A stretch of DNA of 64,000 nucleotides from Limnohabitans sp. Rim8 (GTDB lineage Bacteria > Pseudomonadota > Gammaproteobacteria > Burkholderiales > Burkholderiaceae_C): positions 1 to 64,000 of the forward strand of contig CAMDFK010000022.1 of assembly GCA_945897465.1 (NCBI GenBank). Direction: 5' to 3'. Position numbers and translations under genes: made by a program. Under the pieces are notes generated by a model that had not been told where the DNA came from, made no database searches, and saw only the letters and a program-made list of their open reading frames with translations. Of this stretch, positions 1-8,200 are shown piece by piece; within the stretch, counting starts at the first letter, position 1, and each line of letters begins with the position of its first letter.

Positions 1-34
1 GCTCTACACTTGCCTACAGATTTTGTCGGTGTCT

Positions 35-48
35 GTTTTCGAGAAAAC
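35..48. promoter_or_regulatory. Inverted repeat upstream of the first TRAP operon
   Basis: GTTTTC-GA-GAAAAC is a perfect 6-bp inverted repeat about 100 bases before dctP. It could be an operator for the TRAP operon. No regulator gene lies beside it in the window, and the rest of bases 1-140 shows no gene. Confidence 0.3.
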
Positions 49-143
49 GTCGATTTCATGCGCCTTGCAGACCGATGCTTACACAACCGAACCACCTGAC
101 TGCGCTAAGCAATTGAATTTATTCACTTTTTAACCGGACACTA

Positions 144-1172
144 CTGATAAAACGTTTAAAACAAGGCGCAGCTGTGCTGGCTTTGACGGCTGTTGCGCAA
201 GCGCAAGCCCAAGAGGTGATTCTTAAAGTTCACCACATTTGGCCCACGGTGGCCATGGGACACCAGCGTGTGGTGGTGCCATGGTGCGAAGCCATTGCGA
301 AAGACTCCAACAACCGGATGCGCTGCCAGATTCTGCCTGCGATGACCGGTGGCGGCACGCCCGCTCAATTGGTAGACCGCGTGAAAGACGGTGTTGATGA
401 CATGGTTCTGACACTGCCAGGCTACACCCCGGGTCGATTCCCAATCATGGAAGCCCTGGAGTTACCTTTCATGACCAATACAGCAGAAGCTGCTTCTGCT
501 GCAGCTTGGGATTACTACTCCAAGTACGCGACCAAAGAATTCTCGGGCACCAAAATCTTGGCCACTTGGGTCCATGACGAAGGATTCGTGAGTACTTCCA
601 AGAAGCCCATCCGAACCATGGAAGATTTTCGGGGTTTGAAAATCCGTGCGGCTAGCCGTCAGTCGTCCAAGCTTCTCGCCAAGCTCGGAGCTACCCCGGT
701 CGGCATGCCCATTCCGCCAGTTGCTGATGCCATGACCAAAGGAACAATCGATGGTTTCTTGACGGCTTGGGAAATCATCCCAGCCTTCAAATTGCATGAG
801 GTCAGTAAATTCCACACGGAAATTGAGCCAAGCCGTCCTTCCATGTTCACTGCGGGTTTTGTGATGGCGATGAACCAAGCCAAATACGACAGCTTGCCAG
901 CCGATCTCAAGAGTGTGATCGATAAGCACAGTGGTGCTGGCTTGTCCCGCACCATCGGACGTTATTGGGATGAGGCCACTGCTGCTGGTCGCAATGCGGC
1001 TTTGGCCCGCGGCAACACCTTCAACAAAATCAATGCAGCCGAGACCGATCGTTGGATTCAGGCCTCCGCTCCCTTGTACGAGGAGTGGGTGGCCGACATG
1101 GACAAGCGTGGTTTACCCGGCAAACAGATGCTCCAAGACGCCAAAGACTTGATCAAAAAATACAACAAATGA
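144..1172 (+). CDS. dctP: TRAP transporter solute-binding protein (DctP family)
   Basis: This is a periplasmic solute receptor of a tripartite ATP-independent transporter, which captures an organic acid and hands it to the DctQM permease. The mature part begins near EVILKVHHIWP and has the DctP-type fold of about 320 residues; family motifs include the stretch around DFRGLKIRAA and GTIDGFLTAWE. The start is the odd point. The first ordinary start codon, GTG at 174, would leave a signal peptide without its positive n-region. In-frame codons back to a CTG at 144 read L-I-K-R-L-K-Q-G-A-A, a normal n-region, and match the 343-residue paralogue at 29327-30358 to within one residue. GGA at 136-138 could serve as Shine-Dalgarno. 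An in-frame stop lies at 114-116. A non-standard start (CTG 144 or ATA 147) is my inference. The ligand is unknown. Confidence 0.88.
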   Translation: MIKRLKQGAAVLALTAVAQAQAQEVILKVHHIWPTVAMGHQRVVVPWCEAIAKDSNNRMRCQILPAMTGGGTPAQLVDRVKDGVDDMVLTLPGYTPGRFPIMEALELPFMTNTAEAASAAAWDYYSKYATKEFSGTKILATWVHDEGFVSTSKKPIRTMEDFRGLKIRAASRQSSKLLAKLGATPVGMPIPPVADAMTKGTIDGFLTAWEIIPAFKLHEVSKFHTEIEPSRPSMFTAGFVMAMNQAKYDSLPADLKSVIDKHSGAGLSRTIGRYWDEATAAGRNAALARGNTFNKINAAETDRWIQASAPLYEEWVADMDKRGLPGKQMLQDAKDLIKKYNK

Positions 1173-1183
1173 TTCCGTGACCG

Positions 1184-1201
1184 CCCCACTGAAAAGTGGG
1201 G
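1184..1201 (+). promoter_or_regulatory. Intercistronic GNRA hairpin between dctP and dctQ
   Basis: CCCCACT-GAAA-AGTGGGG is a perfect 7-bp stem closed by a GAAA tetraloop just after the dctP stop codon. It has no U-run. It probably stabilises or separates the dctP part of the message, so that the receptor is made in excess over the permease. Confidence 0.55.
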
Positions 1202-1729
1202 TGGCATCGGTGTATCGGAATTGGACTTTTCATGTTGCTTTCGTCAATGCTGTTGGCACCCTTTTGTCGGGCTTTTGCTCTGGTGGGTGCCTTCATGGCT
1301 CTGGTGACGGGTTTGTTGACCACCGTGAGTGTGATCATGCGGGCCGTTTGGTCTCAGCCCATTCCCGGTGATGTGGAAATGACTCAGATGGGCATTGCTT
1401 TTGCCATCTCCCTGTGCCTGCCCTATTGCCAATTGCAAAGGGCAAACATCATTGTCGATTTCTTCACGCAATCGACCTCTCATCGACGCAGGCAGATGCT
1501 GGATGCGTTGGGAAACTTGTCTCTTGTTATTTTGTATGGTCTTCTGGCCTGGCGGACCAGTGTGGGTGCCATGTCGGTTCGCGAAGCACGTGAGACCACC
1601 ATGATCATCAGCTTGCCCATGTGGTGGGCCTACGCTTGCCTGGCCCCCGGTTTGGCGCTAGCGGGGTGGGTAGCCTTGGTGCAAGGTTTGTCTGGGTTTT
1701 CGACATCGAACGAAGAGGTGGCTTCATGA
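1196..1729 (+). CDS. dctQ: TRAP transporter small permease (DctQ family)
   Basis: This is the small membrane subunit of the TRAP transporter, with four predicted membrane segments in about 177 residues. The sequence shows the DctQ pattern of a first helix ending in VSVIMR, then a loop with GDVEMTQM and a second helix followed by ANIIVDFF. The GTG at 1196 gives 177 residues and overlaps the hairpin after dctP. ATG 1232, preceded by GGAATTGGAC, is an equally good or better start (165 residues). The stop overlaps the dctM start by ATGA at 1726-1729, which indicates translational coupling. It works only with the DctM subunit encoded next. Confidence 0.85.
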   Translation: MGWHRCIGIGLFMLLSSMLLAPFCRAFALVGAFMALVTGLLTTVSVIMRAVWSQPIPGDVEMTQMGIAFAISLCLPYCQLQRANIIVDFFTQSTSHRRRQMLDALGNLSLVILYGLLAWRTSVGAMSVREARETTMIISLPMWWAYACLAPGLALAGWVALVQGLSGFSTSNEEVAS

Positions 1730-3060
1730 TGACATGGGCGCCTCAATTGGGTTTGGCGATGTTTGTCGCCATGGTGGTGCTGATGGTGTTGCGCATGCCC
1801 ATTTCCGCCGCTATGTTTATTCCTGGTTTGATTGGATATTGGCTCATCACCGACAGTGCATCGACCCTCAACTTCCTTAAGGGAAGTGCTGTGGCGCGAT
1901 TGACGGTTTACGAGCTAAGTGTGATTCCTTTATTTTTGCTGATGGGTCAGTTCGCCACTCAGGGCGGGCTCAGCCGGGATCTGTTCAATGCAGCTGCGGC
2001 TTGGGTGGGGCATGTACGAGGTGGATTGGCCATGGCCTCGGTCTTGTCGGCAGGTGCATTTGGAGCCGTTTGCGGCTCTTCGGTGGCGACGTCGGCCACC
2101 ATCACCCAAGTGGCATACCCCGAGATGCGTCGGCACGGCTACAAGGGTCGCTTGTCTACCGCTTCGCTGGCCGCAGGTGGTACTTTGGGCATCTTGATCC
2201 CACCCTCTGTGCCCTTGGTGGTCTATGCGATTTTGACAGAACAGAACATCGCCAAATTGTTTGCGGCTGCGATTGTTCCTGGCATCTTGGCTTTGATGGG
2301 ATACCTTTTGGTCATTGGCCTTTATGCTCGCGCCCGGCCTGACATGGCCCCCCTGACCCCAGCGCTGCCTTGGCCAGAAAAATGGACTGCCTTGATTAAA
2401 ATTTGGCCGATATTGGGTATTTTCTTGGCGGTTTTTGGGGGCATATATGGGGGTCTCTTTTCGCCGACAGAGGGCGCAGGTGTAGGGGCAGTGTTGACCT
2501 TGGTGGTGGGACTGTTCAAGAGGGATCTCAAATTGTCGGGTCTGCAGACGGCCTTGCTCAGCACAGCAGAAACCACGGCCATGGTGTTTTTGATTTTTTT
2601 GGGCGCGGACATGATGAATGCCACATTGGCACTCACCGAAATGCCCAAAATGGTCGCATCATGGGTTTCTGGCTTGCCAGTGGCACCTTTGGCGATAGTG
2701 GCGGCGGTGCTTGTGTTGTACATCGCGCTCGGGTGCGTGATGGATGAGTTGTCCATGCTGCTGCTGACCATCCCTGTGATTTTTCCGGCTGTGATGGCGC
2801 TGGAGCTATGGGGCTTGTCCTATGAACTCAAGGCGTTGTGGTTCGGCATTTTGGTCTTAATGACCGTCAGCTTTGGCTTGATAGCTCCGCCTGTGGGTTT
2901 GAATGTCTACGTGGTCAACAACCTGGCACGGGACGTTCCCATGAGCGAGACCTACAAAGGCTTGGTTCCGTTTTTGGTATGGGACATTGGTCGTTTGCTT
3001 GTCCTGTTGATGGTGCCATCTTTGAGTTTGTGGCTGGTAGGGGTGCTGTTCCAGCTTTGA
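1726..3060 (+). CDS. dctM: TRAP transporter large permease (DctM family)
   Basis: This is the large membrane subunit that carries out sodium-driven transport of the solute delivered by DctP. It has 444 residues and about twelve hydrophobic segments. Typical family stretches are FLLMGQFATQGGLS, the glycine-rich GAFGAVCGSSVATSAT and LGILIPPSVPLV, and a C-terminal FGLIAPPVGLNVYVVNN. The ATG at 1726 is chosen because it overlaps the dctQ stop; the reading frame is open further upstream inside dctQ, but that part does not look like the family. The gene ends the operon and is convergent with argA, with only 27 bases between them. The protein is closely similar in plan to the second large permease at 27398-28720. 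Confidence 0.92.
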   Translation: MMTWAPQLGLAMFVAMVVLMVLRMPISAAMFIPGLIGYWLITDSASTLNFLKGSAVARLTVYELSVIPLFLLMGQFATQGGLSRDLFNAAAAWVGHVRGGLAMASVLSAGAFGAVCGSSVATSATITQVAYPEMRRHGYKGRLSTASLAAGGTLGILIPPSVPLVVYAILTEQNIAKLFAAAIVPGILALMGYLLVIGLYARARPDMAPLTPALPWPEKWTALIKIWPILGIFLAVFGGIYGGLFSPTEGAGVGAVLTLVVGLFKRDLKLSGLQTALLSTAETTAMVFLIFLGADMMNATLALTEMPKMVASWVSGLPVAPLAIVAAVLVLYIALGCVMDELSMLLLTIPVIFPAVMALELWGLSYELKALWFGILVLMTVSFGLIAPPVGLNVYVVNNLARDVPMSETYKGLVPFLVWDIGRLLVLLMVPSLSLWLVGVLFQL

Positions 3061-3087
3061 TCGGCGCCTTGGGTGCTAGATTTGTGA

Positions 3088-4434
3088 TCAGAGTTTTTTG
3101 ACCAGGACCTGGCTCTTGCGGTCCCAGTTGTATTTGCGCTTGCGGGCCTCGGGCAGCCAGTCTGGGTCGACCTGCGCAAAACCGCGCTTGATGAACCAGT
3201 GCATGGTGCGGGTGGTGAGCACAAAAATGCTTTTGAGGCCCATGGCGCGTGCGCGTTGCTCGATGCGCTTGAGCACCTTTTCACCATCGCCCTGTCCCTG
3301 TGACTGCGGTGACACGGTGAGTGCCGCCATCTCGGCTGTCTTGCCTTCGGGGTAGGGGTAAAGGGCCGCGCAGGCAAAGATCACGCCGTCGTGGTCGATG
3401 ATGGTGTAGTGGTCGATGTCGCGCTCGATCTCGGTACGGTCGCGCTTGACCAGGGTACCGTCTTTCTCAAAGGGCTCGATCAGTTGCAAGATGCCGCCCA
3501 CGTCGTCCGCCGTGGCCTCACGCAGTTCTTCGAGTTTTTCATCGACCACCATGGTACCGATGCCGTCGTGCACATAAATCTCCAGCAACAAAGCGCCGTC
3601 TACCGCGAAGGGGAGGATGTGTGAGCGCTCCACGCCTTCCTCGCAGGCTTTGACGCAGTGCTGCAGGTAAAAGCCGATGTCGGTCGGCTCAGTGGGAGTA
3701 GGCAACGATGCAAGCAACTGCTTGGCAGCCGCCAGAGGCAACTCGGTGTCGATCGGGTTGTCTTCGCTGACCGGCTCGCCGGGCTGCATGCGGATGCCTG
3801 GGATCTCGGTCAAAAAAATCAGTTTGTCGGCTTGCAACTCAGCCGCCACGCTGGTGGCCACTTCTTCCATGGTCAGGTTGAAGGCCTCGCCCGTGGGCGA
3901 GAAGCCAAAGGGCGAGAGCAGCACCATCGCGCCCATGTCCAAGGTGCGCATGATGCCGTCGACATCCACCTTGCGCACCAAGCCTGAGTGGATGAAGTCC
4001 ACCCCGTCCACAATGCCCACGGGCCGGGCAGTGATGAAGTTGCCCGAAATCACCCGCACGGTGGAGCCCGCCATGGGGGTGTTGGGCAGCCCCTGGCTGA
4101 AGGCGGCTTCGATCTCGTAACGCAGTTGGCCCGCAGCCTCTTGGGCGCAGTCGAGCGCCACGCTGTCGGTGATGCGGATGCCTTGTGCGTATTGGGGCGT
4201 ATGGCCCTTGGCGGCCAGTTGCTCGTTCACCTGAGGGCGAAAGCCGTGCACCAACACGATCTTCACGCCCATGCTTTGGATCAGCGCTAGGTCTTGCGCC
4301 AGGTTGTGCAGCTTGCCCGCCGCAATGGCTTCGCCCGCGATGCCCACCACAAAAGTCTTGCCCCGGTGCATGTGGATGTAGGGCGCCACAGACCGGAACC
4401 AGGGCACGAAGGTGAAGTTGAAAACTGTGGACAT
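3088..4434 (-). CDS. argA: N-acetylglutamate synthase
   Basis: It makes N-acetyl-L-glutamate from glutamate and acetyl-CoA, the first step of arginine biosynthesis, in the cytoplasm. The 448 residues match the classical bifunctional-looking ArgA layout: an N-terminal amino-acid-kinase-like domain (about residues 20-280, with FVVGIAGEAI and VLVHGFRPQ) that senses arginine, and a C-terminal GNAT domain (about 300-440, with ALTVSPQSQGQGDGEKVL as the acetyl-CoA loop and KRGFAQVD). The C-terminus KRKYNWDRKSQVLVKKL is typical. The start ATG lies at 4434. It faces the TRAP operon and precedes the toxin-antitoxin pair on the same strand with no obvious functional link. Confidence 0.95.
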   Translation of the reverse strand: MSTVFNFTFVPWFRSVAPYIHMHRGKTFVVGIAGEAIAAGKLHNLAQDLALIQSMGVKIVLVHGFRPQVNEQLAAKGHTPQYAQGIRITDSVALDCAQEAAGQLRYEIEAAFSQGLPNTPMAGSTVRVISGNFITARPVGIVDGVDFIHSGLVRKVDVDGIMRTLDMGAMVLLSPFGFSPTGEAFNLTMEEVATSVAAELQADKLIFLTEIPGIRMQPGEPVSEDNPIDTELPLAAAKQLLASLPTPTEPTDIGFYLQHCVKACEEGVERSHILPFAVDGALLLEIYVHDGIGTMVVDEKLEELREATADDVGGILQLIEPFEKDGTLVKRDRTEIERDIDHYTIIDHDGVIFACAALYPYPEGKTAEMAALTVSPQSQGQGDGEKVLKRIEQRARAMGLKSIFVLTTRTMHWFIKRGFAQVDPDWLPEARKRKYNWDRKSQVLVKKL

Positions 4435-4446
4435 GGGCTGGAGGCG

Positions 4447-4884
4447 TCAGGGCTTGAGCAAAAGGAGTTGGTCTGCAGGCAGTAGACGCGAAAAGTCGCG
4501 GTCGAATGTGCAGAGTGTCTCACCGGATTGGATCACAGTTGCGGCAATCCAAGCGTCGGTGATCAAGTTGCCAGTGGCTTGTCGTGCCAGACATACTTGT
4601 CTAAGGTTGGGCCAGGTGGCGCATTGCGGCTGAAATTGCACGCCAGGACAGCTGAGCAGCCTGTCGATGAAGTCGCTCACATCCTGCAAAGGATCGGTTT
4701 CCCGAAAGATTTTGGGGTTGGTGGTGATGCGCAAAAAGCCGTTCACCACGGTGCCCAACAGCATCAGGCTGGCACGTCCGTTGGCAGCTTGAATCACTGC
4801 ATCGTCCAGCCAGGCGCGGGCACTCAAATGGTGGGGGTGGTCTGTCCGAAATGCCGAAACCAACACATTCACATCCGGCGTCAT
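4447..4884 (-). CDS. vapC: PIN-domain toxin, VapC family
   Basis: This is a likely type II toxin, a magnesium-dependent ribonuclease of the PIN fold. The 145 residues begin TPDVNVLVSAFRTDHPHH, with the first acidic residue at D4. They carry ITDAWIAAT with a further acidic residue, and TFDRDFSRL as the C-terminal acidic motif, in the usual PIN order. The gene overlaps the stop of the upstream antitoxin gene by ATGA (4881-4884), the standard arrangement of an antitoxin-toxin pair. The RNA target cannot be read from the sequence. The PIN identification is sure; toxicity is inferred from context. Confidence 0.87.
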   Translation of the reverse strand: MTPDVNVLVSAFRTDHPHHLSARAWLDDAVIQAANGRASLMLLGTVVNGFLRITTNPKIFRETDPLQDVSDFIDRLLSCPGVQFQPQCATWPNLRQVCLARQATGNLITDAWIAATVIQSGETLCTFDRDFSRLLPADQLLLLKP

Positions 4885-5147
4885 GACAGGTTCTTCAGGT
4901 CCATGCCGGCGTCCATCGCGTCGTAAAGGGATCGGTTGCTGCTGGGGTCGATGCCCGGCTTGAGACCACCACGGGCTTTGGAGACAGGCAGTTTGGGAAT
5001 CACCACCGGAGCGGTAGGCATGTCTTGCCGCACATAAGCCGCCAGCATCTCGCGCACCTTGGCGCTCAGCGAAGTGCCTTCTTGGATGGCTTTGATGCGG
5101 GCTTGTTTAACGAGGTTCTCGTCCAAGGAAATGGTCAGGTTGGTCAT
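4881..5147 (-). CDS. vapB: Antitoxin of the VapC-type pair (ribbon-helix-helix-like)
   Basis: This 88-residue protein is the likely cognate antitoxin. Its first 45 residues, MTNLTISLDENLVKQARIKA through the segment ending MLAAYVRQ, have the pattern of a short beta strand followed by two helices, as in ribbon-helix-helix repressors. The rest is proline-rich and probably becomes ordered on toxin binding. The ATG at 5147 is chosen because the protein then starts with the strand; an open frame continues upstream to about 5597 but lies antisense to hrpA and is not credible. Nested inverted repeats directly upstream (5168-5202) are a natural site for autorepression. Confidence 0.82.
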   Translation of the reverse strand: MTNLTISLDENLVKQARIKAIQEGTSLSAKVREMLAAYVRQDMPTAPVVIPKLPVSKARGGLKPGIDPSSNRSLYDAMDAGMDLKNLS

Positions 5148-5167
5148 GGTCAGTATCCGTCCCGAAA

Positions 5168-5202
5168 GTTCACGTAAACCAGTGTAGCACGTGAACACGT
5201 GC
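5168..5202. promoter_or_regulatory. Nested inverted repeats, candidate VapB operator shared with hrpA
   Basis: GCACGTG-AA-CACGTGC (5187-5202) is a perfect 7-bp inverted repeat. Overlapping it, GTTCACGT (5168-5175) pairs with ACGTGAAC (5189-5196). The site sits in the 73-base gap between the divergent antitoxin and hrpA starts, so antitoxin binding may affect both promoters. Only the repeats are seen; binding is inferred. Confidence 0.6.
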
Positions 5203-5220
5203 CGTGGGATAATCCAGCGT

Positions 5221-8200
5221 GTGACTGAGCCCCTAAACCCCGCCCCCCTCCAAATCGACTTTCCCGAGGGTCTGCCCGTCTCGGCCCGCCGTGACGAAAT
5301 CATGGCCGCCATGGACCAGCACCAGGTCATCATCGTGTGCGGCGAAACCGGCTCGGGCAAGACCACGCAGCTGCCCAAAATTGCGCTGATGCTGGGGCGT
5401 GGCAAGCTGAACGCAAAACCGGGCGAGCGGGCGCGGATGATCGGCCACACCCAGCCCCGGCGCATTGCGGCCAGCTCGGTGGCCAAGCGCATTGCCGAAG
5501 AATTGAAGACGCCGCTGGGCGAGGTGGTGGGCTTTAAGGTGCGGTTCCAGGACCGTTTGAGCAAAAACGCGTCCGTCAAGCTGATGACCGACGGCATTTT
5601 GCTGGCTGAAACCCAGACCGATCCGCTGCTGCAGGCCTACGACACCCTCATCATCGACGAGGCGCACGAGCGCAGCCTGAACATCGACTTCTTACTGGGT
5701 TATTTGCGCCAGATCCTGCCGCGCAGGCCGGACCTCAAAATCGTGGTGACATCGGCCACCATCGACGCCGACCGTTTTGCCAAGCACTTTGCGTCCCGCA
5801 ACGGCCTAGCCCCGGTCATTATGGTCTCGGGCCGCACCTTCCCGGTGGAGCAGCGCTACCGCCCGTTTGAAGAGTCGCGTGACTACGGCCTGAACGAGGC
5901 CATGGCCGATGCCGTGGACGAACTCTGGCAAGGCGGGGCAGGGGGCGACATCCTGATCTTTTTGCCCGGCGAGCGCGAGATTCGCGAAGCCGCCGACCAC
6001 TTACGCAAGCACCTGGCGCACCAGCCGCTGACCCGTAACGCCGAAGTTTTGCCCCTGTTTGCCCGCCTGTCGCAGGCCGAGCAAGACCAGATTTTTGAAG
6101 CGTCTAACGGCCGCCGCATCGTGCTGGCCACCAACGTGGCCGAAACGTCCCTCACGGTGCCCGGCATCCGTTATGTGATCGACGCAGGCACGGCGCGGGT
6201 CAAGCGCTACAGCCTGCGCAGCAAGGTTGAACAGCTGCTGGTTGAGCCCATCAGCCAAGCGGCGGCCAACCAGCGTGCAGGCCGATGCGGCCGCGTGGCC
6301 AACGGCATTTGCATCCGGCTTTACGACGACAAAGATTTTGCGGGCCGCCCGCGCTTTACCGATCCGGAAATCTTGCGCTCGTCCTTGGCAGGCGTGATCT
6401 TGCGCATGAAGTCGCTGCACCTGGGTGTGGTCGAAGACTTCCCGTTCATCGAAGCGCCGTCCAAACGGGCCATCACCGACGGCTACCAACTGCTGGCCGA
6501 ACTGGGTGCGGTGGATGACGACAACGAACTCACCCCCATTGGCCAAGAGCTGGCCCGCCTGCCACTCGACCCCCGCGTGGGTCGCATGATTTTGGAGGCG
6601 CGTGGCCGCAACGCCCTGGACGAAGTGCTGGTGATCGCCAGCGCCATGAGCGTGCAAGACGTGCGCGACCGCCCCATGGACGCGCAAGCGCAGGCCGACC
6701 AACAACACGCCAAGTTTGACAACGACAAAAGCGAGTTCACCGGCTACCTCAAGCTCTGGAAATGGATCCACGACGCACGGGGTGGCCCCTCCAAATCAAT
6801 CGGGGTCAGATCCCAATTAAATCCAGCTGGCCAGCCGGGTCAAAACAATCGGGATCTGACCCCCATTAAAGAAGCCTCGCAGCATAAGCTGAGCAACCGC
6901 CAGTACGAGCAGCTGCTGCGCCAGAACTTCATCAATGTGCGCCGCGTGCGCGAGTGGCGTGACACGCACACCCAACTGCTCACGGTGGTGACCGAGCACA
7001 AGTGGCGCATCAACATGCAGCCTGCGAGCTACGAGCAACTGCACCTGTCCATGCTGGCGGGCCTGCTGGGCAACGTGGGCTACAAGCTCGAAGACGAGGA
7101 AGCCTATTTGGGTGCACGCGGTATCAAGTTCCACAAACACCCTGGTGCGCACCTGAGCAAAAAGCCGGGCCGCTGGATCGTGGTGGCCGAATTGGTCGAG
7201 ACCACGCGCCTGTTTGGCCGGGGTATTGCAGCGATTGAGCCGCAGTGGCTGGAGCAGGTCGGCGCGCACCTGCTGCGCAAGCAAGTGCTCGACCCGCATT
7301 GGGAAAAGAAATCCGCCGAAGTCGTGGCGCTGGAGCGAGCCACGCTTTATGGCTTGGTGGTCTACAGCGGGCGGCGAACGTCCTACAGCCGGGTGGACCT
7401 GCACGGCGCCCGCGAGATTTTCATCCGCGAAGCGCTGGTGGGCGATCAGTGGGAGACCAAGCTGCCTTTCCTGGCCGCTAACCACAAGATGATCGCCAAG
7501 GTCGAAGAGCTGGAGCACAAATCGCGCAGGCAAGATGTGCTGGTGGACGACGAGCTGATTTACGCCTTTTACGACCAGCAGATCCCGCCCGAGGTGTGCA
7601 GCGGCCGCCTGCTCGAAGATTGGTACCGCCATGAGAGCACCAAGCAGGCGCGCCTGTTGCTGCTGAGCCGGGAGGAGCTGATGCGCCACGAAGCGGCGGG
7701 CATCACCACGCTGGCTTTCCCTAAGCAAATCCGTTTGGGCGGCACCGATTGCACAGCCACTTATCTGCACCAGCCGGGCGATGCCCGCGACGGTGTCACG
7801 GTGACGGTGCCTTTGTTTGTGCTGAACCAAGTGAGCGAAGACCGTTGCGAATGGCTGGTGCCCGGCTTGCTAAAAGACAAGATCCAGGCCCTGCTCAAAA
7901 GCTTGCCGCAGCGCCCGCGCAGCCGCTTTGTGCCGCTGCCTGAATCGGCCACACGCTTGGCCGCCGAGCTGTCGGTGCCCGAGCTGTTTGGCGCCGGTTC
8001 GCTCACCGATGTGCTGCTCAAAAAAGTGCGCGACGAAACCAGCCTGGACATCAAGCGGACTGACTTCAAACACGAGATGCTCAGCCCGCATTTGTTCATG
8101 AACCTGCTGGTGGTGGACGAGCACGGGCGTCAATTGGGCATGGGCCGCAACCTGGGTGCGCTCAAAGGCGAGCTGGGTGCCAAAGCGCGTGGCGCGTTCC

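Noticed and set aside
5148-5597. N-terminal extension of the antitoxin to 238 residues
   Set aside because: The extra part is antisense to hrpA and crosses the promoter; the ribbon-helix-helix-like protein begins at 5147.
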